From: a bacterium
GTDB taxonomy: Bacteria; SZUA-79; Acidulodesulfobacterales; Acidulodesulfobacteraceae
NCBI GenBank assembly: GCA_021806125.1
Contig: JAJZYC010000037.1
Coordinates: 1 to 10,817, forward strand
Reading direction: 5' to 3'
Length of the DNA: 10,817 nt
Shown here: one piece after another, positions 1-5,771 of the stretch
Numbering within the stretch: position 1 is the stretch's first letter
Layout of the letters: the number at the start of each line of letters is the position of its first letter
The notes under the pieces: model-generated
Databases searched by the model: none
What the model was told of the DNA's origin: nothing
What the model saw: only the letters and a program-made list of their open reading frames with translations
Position numbers and translations under genes: made by a program

Positions 1-146
1 CCTTTTAAAGCGAGAAGTTCCATTATTTTTTTTTGTTTTATATATTCTTTCATAGTTTTAACGATAGCTTTGGTTTTAGATTTTTCTCCGGAAGCTTTTT
101 GAACTTCGATAATTAAATCATCGGGTATATTTAACGTGGTACGCAT
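1..146 (-). CDS. VapB-like antitoxin, N-terminal part (cut by window edge)
   Basis: The minus strand reads ATG at 146-144 and stays open for 48 codons to the window edge, so the C-terminus is missing. The protein begins MRTTLNIPDDLIIEVQKASG and continues with a Lys-rich helix (EKSKTKAIVKTMKEYIKQKK). This is the pattern of VapB-family antitoxins: a short beta strand for ribbon-helix-helix DNA binding (MRTTLNI), then a helix starting at PDDL, then the TKAIV segment. Such proteins are usually 60-75 residues, and the PIN toxin follows directly, so a vapC would be expected beyond the left edge. A Shine-Dalgarno (GGGAG on the minus strand, 162-158) lies 11 nt upstream of the ATG and supports the start. 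A consensus sigma70 promoter precedes it. The family call is by motif, fairly sure; the partner toxin is inferred. Confidence 0.8.
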   Translation of the reverse strand, partial: MRTTLNIPDDLIIEVQKASGEKSKTKAIVKTMKEYIKQKKIMELLALK

Positions 147-177
147 ATTATTTATATCTCCCTTTTATCAGCAACTA

Positions 178-217
178 TATATGCAATCATTATATGCGTT
201 TAAAATCATACTGTCAA
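178..217 (-). promoter_or_regulatory. Consensus sigma70 promoter of the vapB-like gene, with direct repeats over the -10
   Basis: On the minus strand a perfect TTGACA (217-212) and a perfect TATAAT (194-189) are separated by exactly 17 nt (195-211). The -10 is embedded in two direct copies of TATATGC on the plus strand (178-184 and 191-197, 13 bp apart). Repeats over the -10 are a common operator layout for autoregulated ribbon-helix-helix antitoxins. The promoter is plain in the sequence; the operator role is inference. Confidence 0.75.
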
Positions 218-274
218 TACCAAAATCTCTACTAAGCGGTAATCCAGAAAATAAAATTTCTAATGCGGATTAAG

Positions 275-311
275 ACTTTTTATTGCTTTTTAATAAAAGT
301 AATGCTAAAAT
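275..311 (+). promoter_or_regulatory. Promoter and candidate operator of the abrB-vapC pair
   Basis: An extended -10, TG-C-TAAAAT (303-311), is preceded at 17 nt by TTGCTT (283-288) as a -35. An inverted repeat, ACTTTTTATT (275-284) against AATAAAAGT (292-300) with one bulged T, spans the -35. This would suit autorepression by the AbrB-type antitoxin. The promoter elements are visible; the operator assignment is inferred. Confidence 0.5.
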
Positions 312-346
312 AAAAAAGTAGGAATTTTAATATTTGGAGGCGTTGG

Positions 347-610
347 ATGTCGATAAGCACTTTAACGAAGAAAGGTCAGGTTACTATACCTAAAGAGATA
401 AGAAATATTTTAGGAATTAAAGAGCATGATAAGGTAATGTTCATTAAAAAAGACGGCGATATAATCGTAAAACATATAAGTGGAGATATTTTTGATCTCA
501 GGGGCAGCTTAAAACAGAGAAAAGAAACCGAAGATTTCGAAAAGATTAGAAATATTGCAAGAAAATCAGCCGCAAAAAAAATTATCGATGAGTCGTTAAA
601 TAATGAATAA
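347..610 (+). CDS. AbrB/MazE/SpoVT-family antitoxin
   Basis: 87 residues. The N-terminal 45 residues are a classic swapped-hairpin AbrB domain: STLTKKGQVTIPKEIR (residues 4-19), then LGIKEHDKV, then the I-V-K strand. This domain binds DNA as a dimer and typically represses its own operon. The C-terminal half (GSLKQRKETEDFEKIRNIAR) is charged and helical, the usual toxin-binding tail. A GGAGG Shine-Dalgarno at 336-340, 6 nt before the ATG, fixes the start. The stop overlaps the start of the downstream PIN toxin gene by 8 nt, so the two are translationally coupled. Antitoxin of a VapBC-type module with an AbrB rather than ribbon-helix-helix DNA-binding domain; family call very safe, specificity unknown. 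Confidence 0.92.
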   Translation: MSISTLTKKGQVTIPKEIRNILGIKEHDKVMFIKKDGDIIVKHISGDIFDLRGSLKQRKETEDFEKIRNIARKSAAKKIIDESLNNE

Positions 611-1016
611 AAAGATTTTTGTCGATACCAATATTTTTCTAAGATATCTCATAAACGACAATAAATCTATCTCCGATAAAATCGAAGAAATATTTAAAAA
701 GGCCTCTTCAGGAAAGATTTTATTGGTTACAAATTCGTTAGTAATTGTAGAAATTATATTTGTTTTAGAGTCATACTACGATAAATCAAAAAAAGAAATA
801 GAAGAAGCTATTTTAAAGATTATGAATACTAAAGGGCTTGAAGTGAAAGATTCAGGTCTAATTTTAGACGCGCTTAATTTTTATCTATACAAAAATATCG
901 ATTTCGTGGATGCTTACAATGCGTTCTTTATGAAAGAATATAGTTTAACCGATATATTAACCCTCGATAAAAAACATTTCTCAAGGATTGACTGGTTGAA
1001 TATAGTAAATATTTAA
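603..1016 (+). CDS. PIN-domain ribonuclease toxin (VapC-type)
   Basis: 137 residues, the usual VapC length. The four acidic residues of the PIN active site are present in order: D8 in FVDTNIFLRYL, E50 in the IVEIIFVLE helix, D103 in FVDAYNAFF, and D122 in LTLDKKHF. They coordinate Mg/Mn for single-strand RNA cleavage; VapC toxins commonly cut tRNA or rRNA to arrest growth. The ATG lies inside the last codons of the antitoxin gene (8-nt overlap) without a strong Shine-Dalgarno of its own, which implies coupled translation. All catalytic residues are intact, so the toxin should be active unless neutralised. The RNA target cannot be told from sequence. Confidence 0.92.
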   Translation: MNKKIFVDTNIFLRYLINDNKSISDKIEEIFKKASSGKILLVTNSLVIVEIIFVLESYYDKSKKEIEEAILKIMNTKGLEVKDSGLILDALNFYLYKNIDFVDAYNAFFMKEYSLTDILTLDKKHFSRIDWLNIVNI

Positions 1017-1235
1017 CCAATATAATTCCATAACCTTATATCCTCAGCAATATAACTTTTTATAATATTACAATACAGAAAACAAAAGGTTTGTTTTAGA
1101 CTTACCTCTTATCATATCAAGAAAAAAATATTCTTCCTTGAATCGCGAAGCAGGTTTGATGCAAGGCATCCGTCCATAATTAACCTAATTAATTTTACTT
1201 TTATAAAAAATAATTTTAGAAATTTATTTTTTAAA
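1017..1235. other. Non-coding spacer with a GC-richer patch
   Basis: No supported gene. Most of the stretch is AT-rich filler, but 1136-1176 is clearly GC-richer and structured. It contains GCGAAGC (1145-1151) and a hairpin GATGC-AAG-GCATC (1158-1170). A CCTTG at about 1136-1140 can also pair with CAAGG at 1162-1166, so two exclusive folds are possible. There is no T-tract after the hairpin on the plus strand, so it is not a convincing terminator for the toxin gene. It could be a remnant of a dispersed repeat. Confidence 0.4.
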
Positions 1236-1290
1236 TATTACAAAAATTTAACTTAAACGTAATAAAAACGTAATATTAGTTTGATAAAAT
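1236..1290 (+). promoter_or_regulatory. Pho-box-like tandem 11-bp repeat promoter (site A)
   Basis: Four consecutive 11-mers fit one pattern: TATTACAAAAA (1236), TTTAACTTAAA (1247), CGTAATAAAAA (1258), CGTAATATTAG (1269). A -10-bearing block TTTGATAAAAT follows immediately (1280-1290; TAAAAT as hexamer). The key C/T of the units falls at 1241, 1252, 1263 and 1274, exactly 11 bp apart, and no -35 hexamer is needed. An 11-bp repeat replacing the -35 upstream of a -10 is the hallmark of PhoB-activated promoters. The block matches the one before the phosphate symporter at 47 of 55 positions. Downstream lies the Cys-rich/GGDEF-EAL operon. Binding by PhoB is inferred. Confidence 0.6.
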
Positions 1291-1375
1291 GTTTATATTG
1301 GTTTAATTCCTTGCGATATCCAAAATATTCAATCCATAATCAAATAATAAAATAATAAAAATAATGGAGGAATAA

Positions 1376-1642
1376 ATGGAAAACGAAGAGTTTTTTAATA
1401 ACATTTTAAAAACCGCAAGCCAAAACGCCGTTTTAATGAGGTCAAGATTTTTAAATATTATTAAAAAACAGATAAAATCCTCTCCTTCAAAACGCTGCGT
1501 AATGAATGTAAAATGCGGATGCAACGAAAATAATTTCGATGTTCTCGTTACTGAGGAAGACATAGGTAGAGTTTACGACAGATTTGCCAAAAAATGTCCT
1601 GTATGCGGAGAAATCATCAAAATTAATTTTAATTTTGTTTAA
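1376..1642 (+). CDS. Small Cys-rich (zinc-ribbon-like) protein of unknown function
   Basis: 88 residues; I do not recognise a named family. The N-terminal half (residues 1-40) is a charged helix without membrane segments or signal peptide. The C-terminal half carries C41, C47-x-C49 and C74-P-V-C77-G, spaced like a small zinc ribbon (CxC...CPxCG). A GGAGG at 1366-1370, 6 nt before the ATG, supports the start. It is the first gene behind the tandem-repeat promoter at 1236-1290 and ends 20 nt before the GGDEF-EAL gene, so the two almost certainly share a transcript. Its position suggests an accessory or regulatory role in the phosphate response or with the c-di-GMP enzyme; that is inference from context alone. 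Confidence 0.7.
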   Translation: MENEEFFNNILKTASQNAVLMRSRFLNIIKKQIKSSPSKRCVMNVKCGCNENNFDVLVTEEDIGRVYDRFAKKCPVCGEIIKINFNFV

Positions 1643-1662
1643 GCTCTCTTCAATTTTTATAT

Positions 1663-3951
1663 ATGCAATTAATTAAGAGCAAACTAAAATTATTAGATAA
1701 ATTACCGTCTTGCAAGTATTTAATTTTTAGGGCGGTTACTTACGGTTTAATTTTTTCCGGAATTTTTAGCGCAATCTTGTTTTATATGAACAGCAGAGGG
1801 ATAAAAGTTAATAATTATATTTATGCGCTGTTCATTTTAATTATTCCATTTTTTACAGGTTTATTATTATCGATCCTAATTTCCCGTTCTATTAAAGACG
1901 ATATAGAAGATGTTTTTTCGATAATAGACGAAATAACCTCAATAAATAATATAAAAGAAATTAAAAACAACATAATCTCCAAAAAATATTATAATCAGGA
2001 AGTAAGCGACCTGCATTACGGCGTAGAAAAATTATTGTCTAAAATACAGGAAATGACGGTCGATAAAAATATTTTCGAATTTGAAATAAATCTGCTTGAA
2101 AAATTTATTATCACGTCTGACCTTGTTTTAAACTGGAAAAGCAGTGTTTTTTACATTTTGAGGGAGTTCAATAAAGCGATAAACGTATATAACATATTTA
2201 CGGTTTTCGTTAATGAATCCGTTCTTGAAATTAATGTTTTCTGGAACGACCCGCCGTCCGAAGAGGCAAAAGAAACGTTCAATATGCTAATAAAAAAAAG
2301 GATAATCGAAAATGATGCAGAATTTAAAGAATATGCGCAGAATCTCGAGCAAATAGTTATTACGCACGAGGCTTCAGTCTGCGAATGGGGTATTACCGCT
2401 TCAGAAGGAGGTTCTGTAAAAATCATAGATACCGGAGATTTTGGTCTGTCTTATAACCTTAACGACGGCGGGGATGGGCGCGGCGGCTTATCGCTTCAGA
2501 CCAAGAAAATTATGCTTAATGCTCCGGAGGTTAACGGAATAGTAGGTATAGGCATCCAGTCTGGCGGCAGGGATTCTGCAAAGAAGTTAGTTATTAACGC
2601 CGTACTGACGTCGCTGATAAACATCATAGGTTCCGCAAAAGCTATATATAAATATACTAAAGATCTTGAATTTTACGCAACGCGGGACGGACTTACAAAA
2701 TTATATAATCAAAGAGTTTTCAGGGAATTTTTAAGCAACGCCGTACATAAGGCAAAAAGAAATAACGGCATTTTTACATTTGTTCTTATAGATTTAGACA
2801 ATTTTAAATCTATTAACGACAATTACGGGCATAAAATGGGGGATAAGATTTTACAAGGCGTTGCTGAAATTTTATCGCAAAATAAAAGAGGAGAAGATAT
2901 TCTTGCAAGATACGGCGGCGATGAATATGTTATGATTATTCAGGATGCAAATGAAGAAGAAACTTATAAAATCATGGAAAGGATCAGGCAAAAAATAAAT
3001 TCATTTACTTTATCGGATTCTGCTGCCGGAGATAAAGTGCATATTACCGCTTCAATAGGGATAGCAGGTTTCCCTAACGCAGCTTCCAATGAAGACGATC
3101 TGTTTGTACTTGGGGATAACATGATGTATCAGGCAAAAATGTCCGGTAAGAATGCCGTCCATATTTTTCAAGAAAACGATTTTAAACAAATTTTGCAAAA
3201 AATTAACGAAAAAAAGAATATAGTTATTAATGCTAATCAAAACAACCTTATAATACCATACTTTCAACCTATTGTACCATTAAATGAAAAATTAGCGCAA
3301 GACGGTATATGTTTTAACGAACTTCTTATGAGAATAAGTATAGACGGAAAAATAATTACGGCAGGAGAATTTATAGAAATTGCCGAAAATATAGGAGTCG
3401 CTTACAATATGGACTTAATGCTTATAGAAAAAGCTTTCAAAAAAATGAGTGATGAAAAGTACGGCGGAACTATTTTTATAAACATATCGCCAAAATCGGT
3501 AATAATTTCCGATTATGTAAATTTAATTAAAAGTTACGCATTAAAATACGGTATCAACCCGCAAAATGTCGTCTTTGAAATAACCGAAAGGGATACCGTT
3601 AAAAATATATCTCTTCTCGAAAAATTTGTTTTAAATCTAAGGTTCGAAGGATTCAAATTTGCTATAGACGATTTTGGTTCCGGTTATAATTCGTTTATGT
3701 ATTTAAAATATTTACCGGTAGATTTTATTAAAATAGACGGTGAATTCTCCAGAGGTTTGGTGAAGGGCGGAAAAATGGACAGAGCAGTCGTTATGAGCCT
3801 CGTTACGATAGCAAAAGAGCTAAATATTAAGACTATAGCCGAATATGTCGAAACGGAAGAAATTATGAATGCAATAAAAGAGTTAGGAGTAGATTTTGCT
3901 CAGGGATTTTACACCGGCCGACCCTCCGGCACTTTATTGCAATGTCAATAA
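1663..3951 (+). CDS. Membrane-bound GGDEF-EAL protein (c-di-GMP synthesis and/or hydrolysis)
   Basis: 762 residues. Two transmembrane helices (about 20-42 and 52-74) are followed by a linker, a GAF-like sensory region (about 130-330), a GGDEF domain and an EAL domain. The cyclase signature is GGDEY at 418-422 (Phe to Tyr in the last position, conservative). An inhibitory I-site RGED lies at 409-412, five residues before it, so product feedback is likely. The EAL domain has its motif as ELL (E553) and keeps the other metal and catalytic residues: N607, E642 in FEITE, D669-D670 in DDFGSG, K690, E730 in EYVE, Q747. Both activities are thus possible; the direction in vivo cannot be read from sequence. 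The ATG has no clear Shine-Dalgarno and follows the Cys-rich gene by 20 nt, suggesting coupling. Promoter: the Pho-like array at 1236-1290. Confidence 0.93.
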   Translation: MQLIKSKLKLLDKLPSCKYLIFRAVTYGLIFSGIFSAILFYMNSRGIKVNNYIYALFILIIPFFTGLLLSILISRSIKDDIEDVFSIIDEITSINNIKEIKNNIISKKYYNQEVSDLHYGVEKLLSKIQEMTVDKNIFEFEINLLEKFIITSDLVLNWKSSVFYILREFNKAINVYNIFTVFVNESVLEINVFWNDPPSEEAKETFNMLIKKRIIENDAEFKEYAQNLEQIVITHEASVCEWGITASEGGSVKIIDTGDFGLSYNLNDGGDGRGGLSLQTKKIMLNAPEVNGIVGIGIQSGGRDSAKKLVINAVLTSLINIIGSAKAIYKYTKDLEFYATRDGLTKLYNQRVFREFLSNAVHKAKRNNGIFTFVLIDLDNFKSINDNYGHKMGDKILQGVAEILSQNKRGEDILARYGGDEYVMIIQDANEEETYKIMERIRQKINSFTLSDSAAGDKVHITASIGIAGFPNAASNEDDLFVLGDNMMYQAKMSGKNAVHIFQENDFKQILQKINEKKNIVINANQNNLIIPYFQPIVPLNEKLAQDGICFNELLMRISIDGKIITAGEFIEIAENIGVAYNMDLMLIEKAFKKMSDEKYGGTIFINISPKSVIISDYVNLIKSYALKYGINPQNVVFEITERDTVKNISLLEKFVLNLRFEGFKFAIDDFGSGYNSFMYLKYLPVDFIKIDGEFSRGLVKGGKMDRAVVMSLVTIAKELNIKTIAEYVETEEIMNAIKELGVDFAQGFYTGRPSGTLLQCQ

Positions 3952-3983
3952 GAAAATAGTTTTATTTATTTTATTTTTTGATT

Positions 3984-4042
3984 TATGACATAAATTTAAC
4001 GTAAAGTCATAAAACTACACTACAACATTTGCTTTATATAAT
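3984..4042 (+). promoter_or_regulatory. Looser Pho-box-like promoter (site B) before the phosphoesterase
   Basis: ATGAC (C at 3989) and TTAAC (C at 4000) are 11 bp apart. They are followed by AAGTCATAAAACTACACT, which matches 12 of 18 positions of the E. coli-type Pho box consensus from memory (CTGTCAT-AAAA-CTGTCAT). Further units (ACAAC ending 4026) and a -10 TATAAT (4037-4042) follow. The phase slips by one base after the second unit, so it is less regular than the other arrays. The -10 sits 11 nt after the C of the last unit, as in the strong sites. Likely drives the phosphoesterase gene. Confidence 0.42.
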
Positions 4043-4094
4043 AATAAATAATTTTTGTAAAAATTATAATTAATATTAAAAATAGGAGACTATT

Positions 4095-4175
4095 ATGAAA
4101 TTTAAATTAAGCATTAAAAACTTTTTCAAATTTTATGCGTTAATCGTTTTAAAAAATGGGGTAAGCTTTATTTGA
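4095..4175 (+). other. 26-codon mini-ORF in the phosphoesterase leader
   Basis: An ATG at 4095 with a Shine-Dalgarno-like AGGAG (4083-4087) opens a frame ending in TGA at 4173-4175. It encodes a Lys-rich start (MKFKLSIKNFFKFYALIVL) and a hydrophobic stretch. This looks like the first part of a signal peptide, so it may be the stump of a lost exported-protein gene (a porin would be one guess), or a leader peptide. It sits between the site B promoter and the phosphoesterase. No further reading frame continues it. Real translation is uncertain. Confidence 0.3.
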
Positions 4176-4282
4176 TTTATATCTAAAATTTTAATTAAAG
4201 TCTTCATCTCCAAATTTTCCCAATCGAATATAAGGATGCAAATAAACTTTAATTTGACATTAATTTTTAAGGAGGCTGATTA
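4176..4282. promoter_or_regulatory. Phosphoesterase leader with strong Shine-Dalgarno
   Basis: An AT-rich stretch with no gene. It ends in AAGGAGG (4269-4275), 7 nt before the ATG at 4283, which fixes the start of the exported phosphoesterase. No convincing second promoter was seen; a TTGACA-like hexamer at about 4255-4260 is too close to the start codon to have a matching -10. Confidence 0.4.
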
Positions 4283-5464
4283 ATGAACAGAAGAGATTTT
4301 GTAAAAATGACTGGATTAACCCTTTTATCCGGATTATTTGTAAACGGCATTAACTTGAAAAGTGCGGCCGCCGCCGCTGATAATGCTTCAAGCGCCGCCT
4401 TAAACAAATATAAAAAACCGGAGCACGTAGTCTTAATAATGCAGGAAAATAGAAGTTTCGACCACTATTTTGGAATGATGGACGAAACCGTTAACGGACA
4501 GCCTAAAAGGATAAAAGAACTTGGGATAACAGACGGAATGGGCGGAAGCGTTAAACCTTACGATTTGGGTTTTAGTTACGTAACGCCGAATCATGTCGAT
4601 CCTAATCATTCATGGGAAGCGCTCCATACTATATATAATAACGGCAAAATGGACGGTTATTTCTTAAACGGCATTAATCAGCCGGTCAACGATTACAGGG
4701 TTATTATGGGCTACTACGACACGAAAAAAGCTCTTTCGCCTTATTATTACTATGCGTCAAATTATACGCTCTGCCAGAACTATTTTCATTCTATAATGGC
4801 TCCTACCCAGCCTAACAGGCTATATCAGATTGCCGGTCAGTCGAACGGGCATATAACCGATGCACCGCCGAGAAAACCTTATGAATTTCCTACGATTTTT
4901 AATAGGCTCGAAAAAGCTAAAATCTCTTGGAAAATATACGTTCAAGGCTGGCCTAACCCGCATAAATACGTTCATCACTGGGTGCCAGTGATATGGTTTG
5001 AAAGTTTCAAAAGAGATAAAAACTTATGGAATAAAATAAGACCCGCCGAAGAATATTTTGAAGATGTAAAAAAGGGAACTCTGCCGCAGTTCAGCTGGCT
5101 CGTACCGGACTTTGCGCATTCGGAACATCCGCCGGCAAACGTTAAAACCGGAATGTTATATACGGTAAAAAGGATAGAAGCTTTGAGGAAAAGCCCTTTA
5201 TTTTCAAAATCCGTTATTTTTTTAAACTGGGACGAATGCGGGGGTTTTTACGATCATGTCGTGCCGCCGGTGGTCGATTATTACGGTCTTGGAATGAGGG
5301 TAGGATGCATTATTATTTCGCCGTTCGCCAAAAAAGGTTACGTTTCCAATATAAGGCACGAACACGCCTCCGTTCTTAGATACGTCGAAAATCTTTGGGG
5401 AATCGAACCTTTAACCGACAGGGACAGGTATGCGAACGCTTTCGACGATGTGTTTATTATTTAA
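4283..5464 (+). CDS. Tat-exported phosphoesterase / phospholipase C-like enzyme (PF04185 family)
   Basis: 393 residues. A twin-arginine signal (NRRDFVK, residues 2-8, then a hydrophobic stretch and an Ala-rich cleavage region about 27-32) predicts folded export. The mature enzyme shows the family landmarks in order: ENRSFDHYFG (55-64), APTQPNR with the likely nucleophile T175, the SEHPP region, DECGGFYDHV (317-326) and GMRVGCIIISPFAKKGYV. E55/N56, T175 and D317/E318/D324 are candidate metal/catalytic residues by comparison with the phospholipase C/AcpA acid phosphatase family. At 393 residues it lacks the C-terminal extensions of long phospholipases C. Thr rather than Ser at the nucleophile leans towards the phospholipase C branch, but the substrate is open. 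Preceded by a Pho-like site and followed by a phosphate symporter, it likely releases Pi from organic phosphate outside the cytoplasm. Confidence 0.88.
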   Translation: MNRRDFVKMTGLTLLSGLFVNGINLKSAAAAADNASSAALNKYKKPEHVVLIMQENRSFDHYFGMMDETVNGQPKRIKELGITDGMGGSVKPYDLGFSYVTPNHVDPNHSWEALHTIYNNGKMDGYFLNGINQPVNDYRVIMGYYDTKKALSPYYYYASNYTLCQNYFHSIMAPTQPNRLYQIAGQSNGHITDAPPRKPYEFPTIFNRLEKAKISWKIYVQGWPNPHKYVHHWVPVIWFESFKRDKNLWNKIRPAEEYFEDVKKGTLPQFSWLVPDFAHSEHPPANVKTGMLYTVKRIEALRKSPLFSKSVIFLNWDECGGFYDHVVPPVVDYYGLGMRVGCIIISPFAKKGYVSNIRHEHASVLRYVENLWGIEPLTDRDRYANAFDDVFII

Positions 5465-5466
5465 AT

Positions 5467-5510
5467 TGTTACAAAATCGTAACGTAAATTTAACGCAATC
5501 TTAACGCATT
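5467..5510 (+). promoter_or_regulatory. Perfectly phased tandem 11-bp repeat array (site C)
   Basis: Four 11-mers in register: TGTTACAAAAT (5467), CGTAACGTAAA (5478), TTTAACGCAAT (5489), CTTAACGCATT (5500), each with C in position 6 (5472, 5483, 5494, 5505). A fifth GTTAAC (5526-5531) is out of phase. The array begins 3 nt after the phosphoesterase stop. The TTTGATAAAAT block that follows sites A and D is not present here; the nearest good -10 is TATAAT at 5537-5542. The repeat is plain; which transcript it controls is uncertain (candidate small RNA or distal element for the symporter). Confidence 0.55.
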
Positions 5511-5536
5511 AAAATTCATTAATATGTTAACATTTT

Positions 5537-5622
5537 TATAATACTGTAAGCTGAGTTTAACATCTTATCTCCCCCAACAAACTTCCGGGATTAACTTTAA
5601 AGTCGGTTCCGGAAGTTTATTT
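5537..5622 (+). ncRNA. Candidate phosphate-responsive small RNA (promoter -10, C-rich seed, terminator-like hairpin)
   Basis: TATAAT (5537-5542) would start a transcript near 5548. The next 30 nt are unstructured and include UCUCCCCC (5568-5575), a C-rich single-stranded motif of the kind several bacterial small RNAs use to pair with Shine-Dalgarno sequences. A 40-nt hairpin follows: AAACTTCCGG (5579-5588) pairs perfectly with CCGGAAGTTT (5609-5618). The stem can extend inward through A-U and G-U pairs and an A-C mismatch to a UUAA loop. It ends in TTTATTT (5616-5622). No ORF of note is present. Upstream lies the four-unit array. The alternative is that this is just the 3' end of the phosphoesterase transcript. 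Confidence 0.35.
5579..5622 (+). terminator. Hairpin with 10-bp perfect outer stem, probable terminator
   Basis: A perfect inverted repeat 5579-5588 / 5609-5618 with inner pairing is followed by a moderate U-rich tail (TTTATTT). It would end transcription of the phosphoesterase gene and/or the candidate small RNA, and separates them from the symporter promoter at 5661-5715. The U-tract is not continuous, so termination may be partial. Confidence 0.5.
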
Positions 5623-5660
5623 AAATCATCAAAGGCCGAATGAGCTATATAAAATCGAAA

Positions 5661-5715
5661 TGTTACAAAAATTTAACATAAACGTCACAAAGTTGTAACA
5701 TTAGTTTGATAAAAT
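5661..5715 (+). promoter_or_regulatory. Pho-box-like tandem 11-bp repeat promoter (site D) of the phosphate symporter
   Basis: Four 11-mers in register: TGTTACAAAAA (5661), TTTAACATAAA (5672), CGTCACAAAGT (5683), TGTAACATTAG (5694), with C at 5666, 5677, 5688 and 5699. TTTGATAAAAT (5705-5715, TAAAAT as -10) follows directly. The 5682-5699 segment matches the E. coli phoA-type Pho box, as remembered, at 14 of 18 positions. Being directly upstream of a phosphate transporter makes PhoB control the simplest reading. Expected start near 5721, giving about 50 nt of leader. Confidence 0.7.
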
Positions 5716-5771
5716 TTACTAAATATAAAATAGATTAATTATTTAATTTAATTCAAGAGGAGGAATTATTA

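Noticed and set aside
1066..1169. Short minus-strand ORF of about 33 codons in the first spacer
   Set aside because: No Shine-Dalgarno and no recognisable family; its start lies within the hairpin at 1158-1170.
1136..1176. Possible GEMM (c-di-GMP) riboswitch upstream of the GGDEF-EAL operon
   Set aside because: GCAAGGC and a small hairpin recall part of the GEMM core, but the GAAA-loop P1a helix and its receptor are not present, and the patch lies upstream of the predicted promoter at 1236-1290, so it would not be in the leader.
1303..1563. 86-codon minus-strand frame over the Cys-rich gene
   Set aside because: It is a shadow of the plus-strand gene, which has a good Shine-Dalgarno and a plausible zinc-ribbon pattern.
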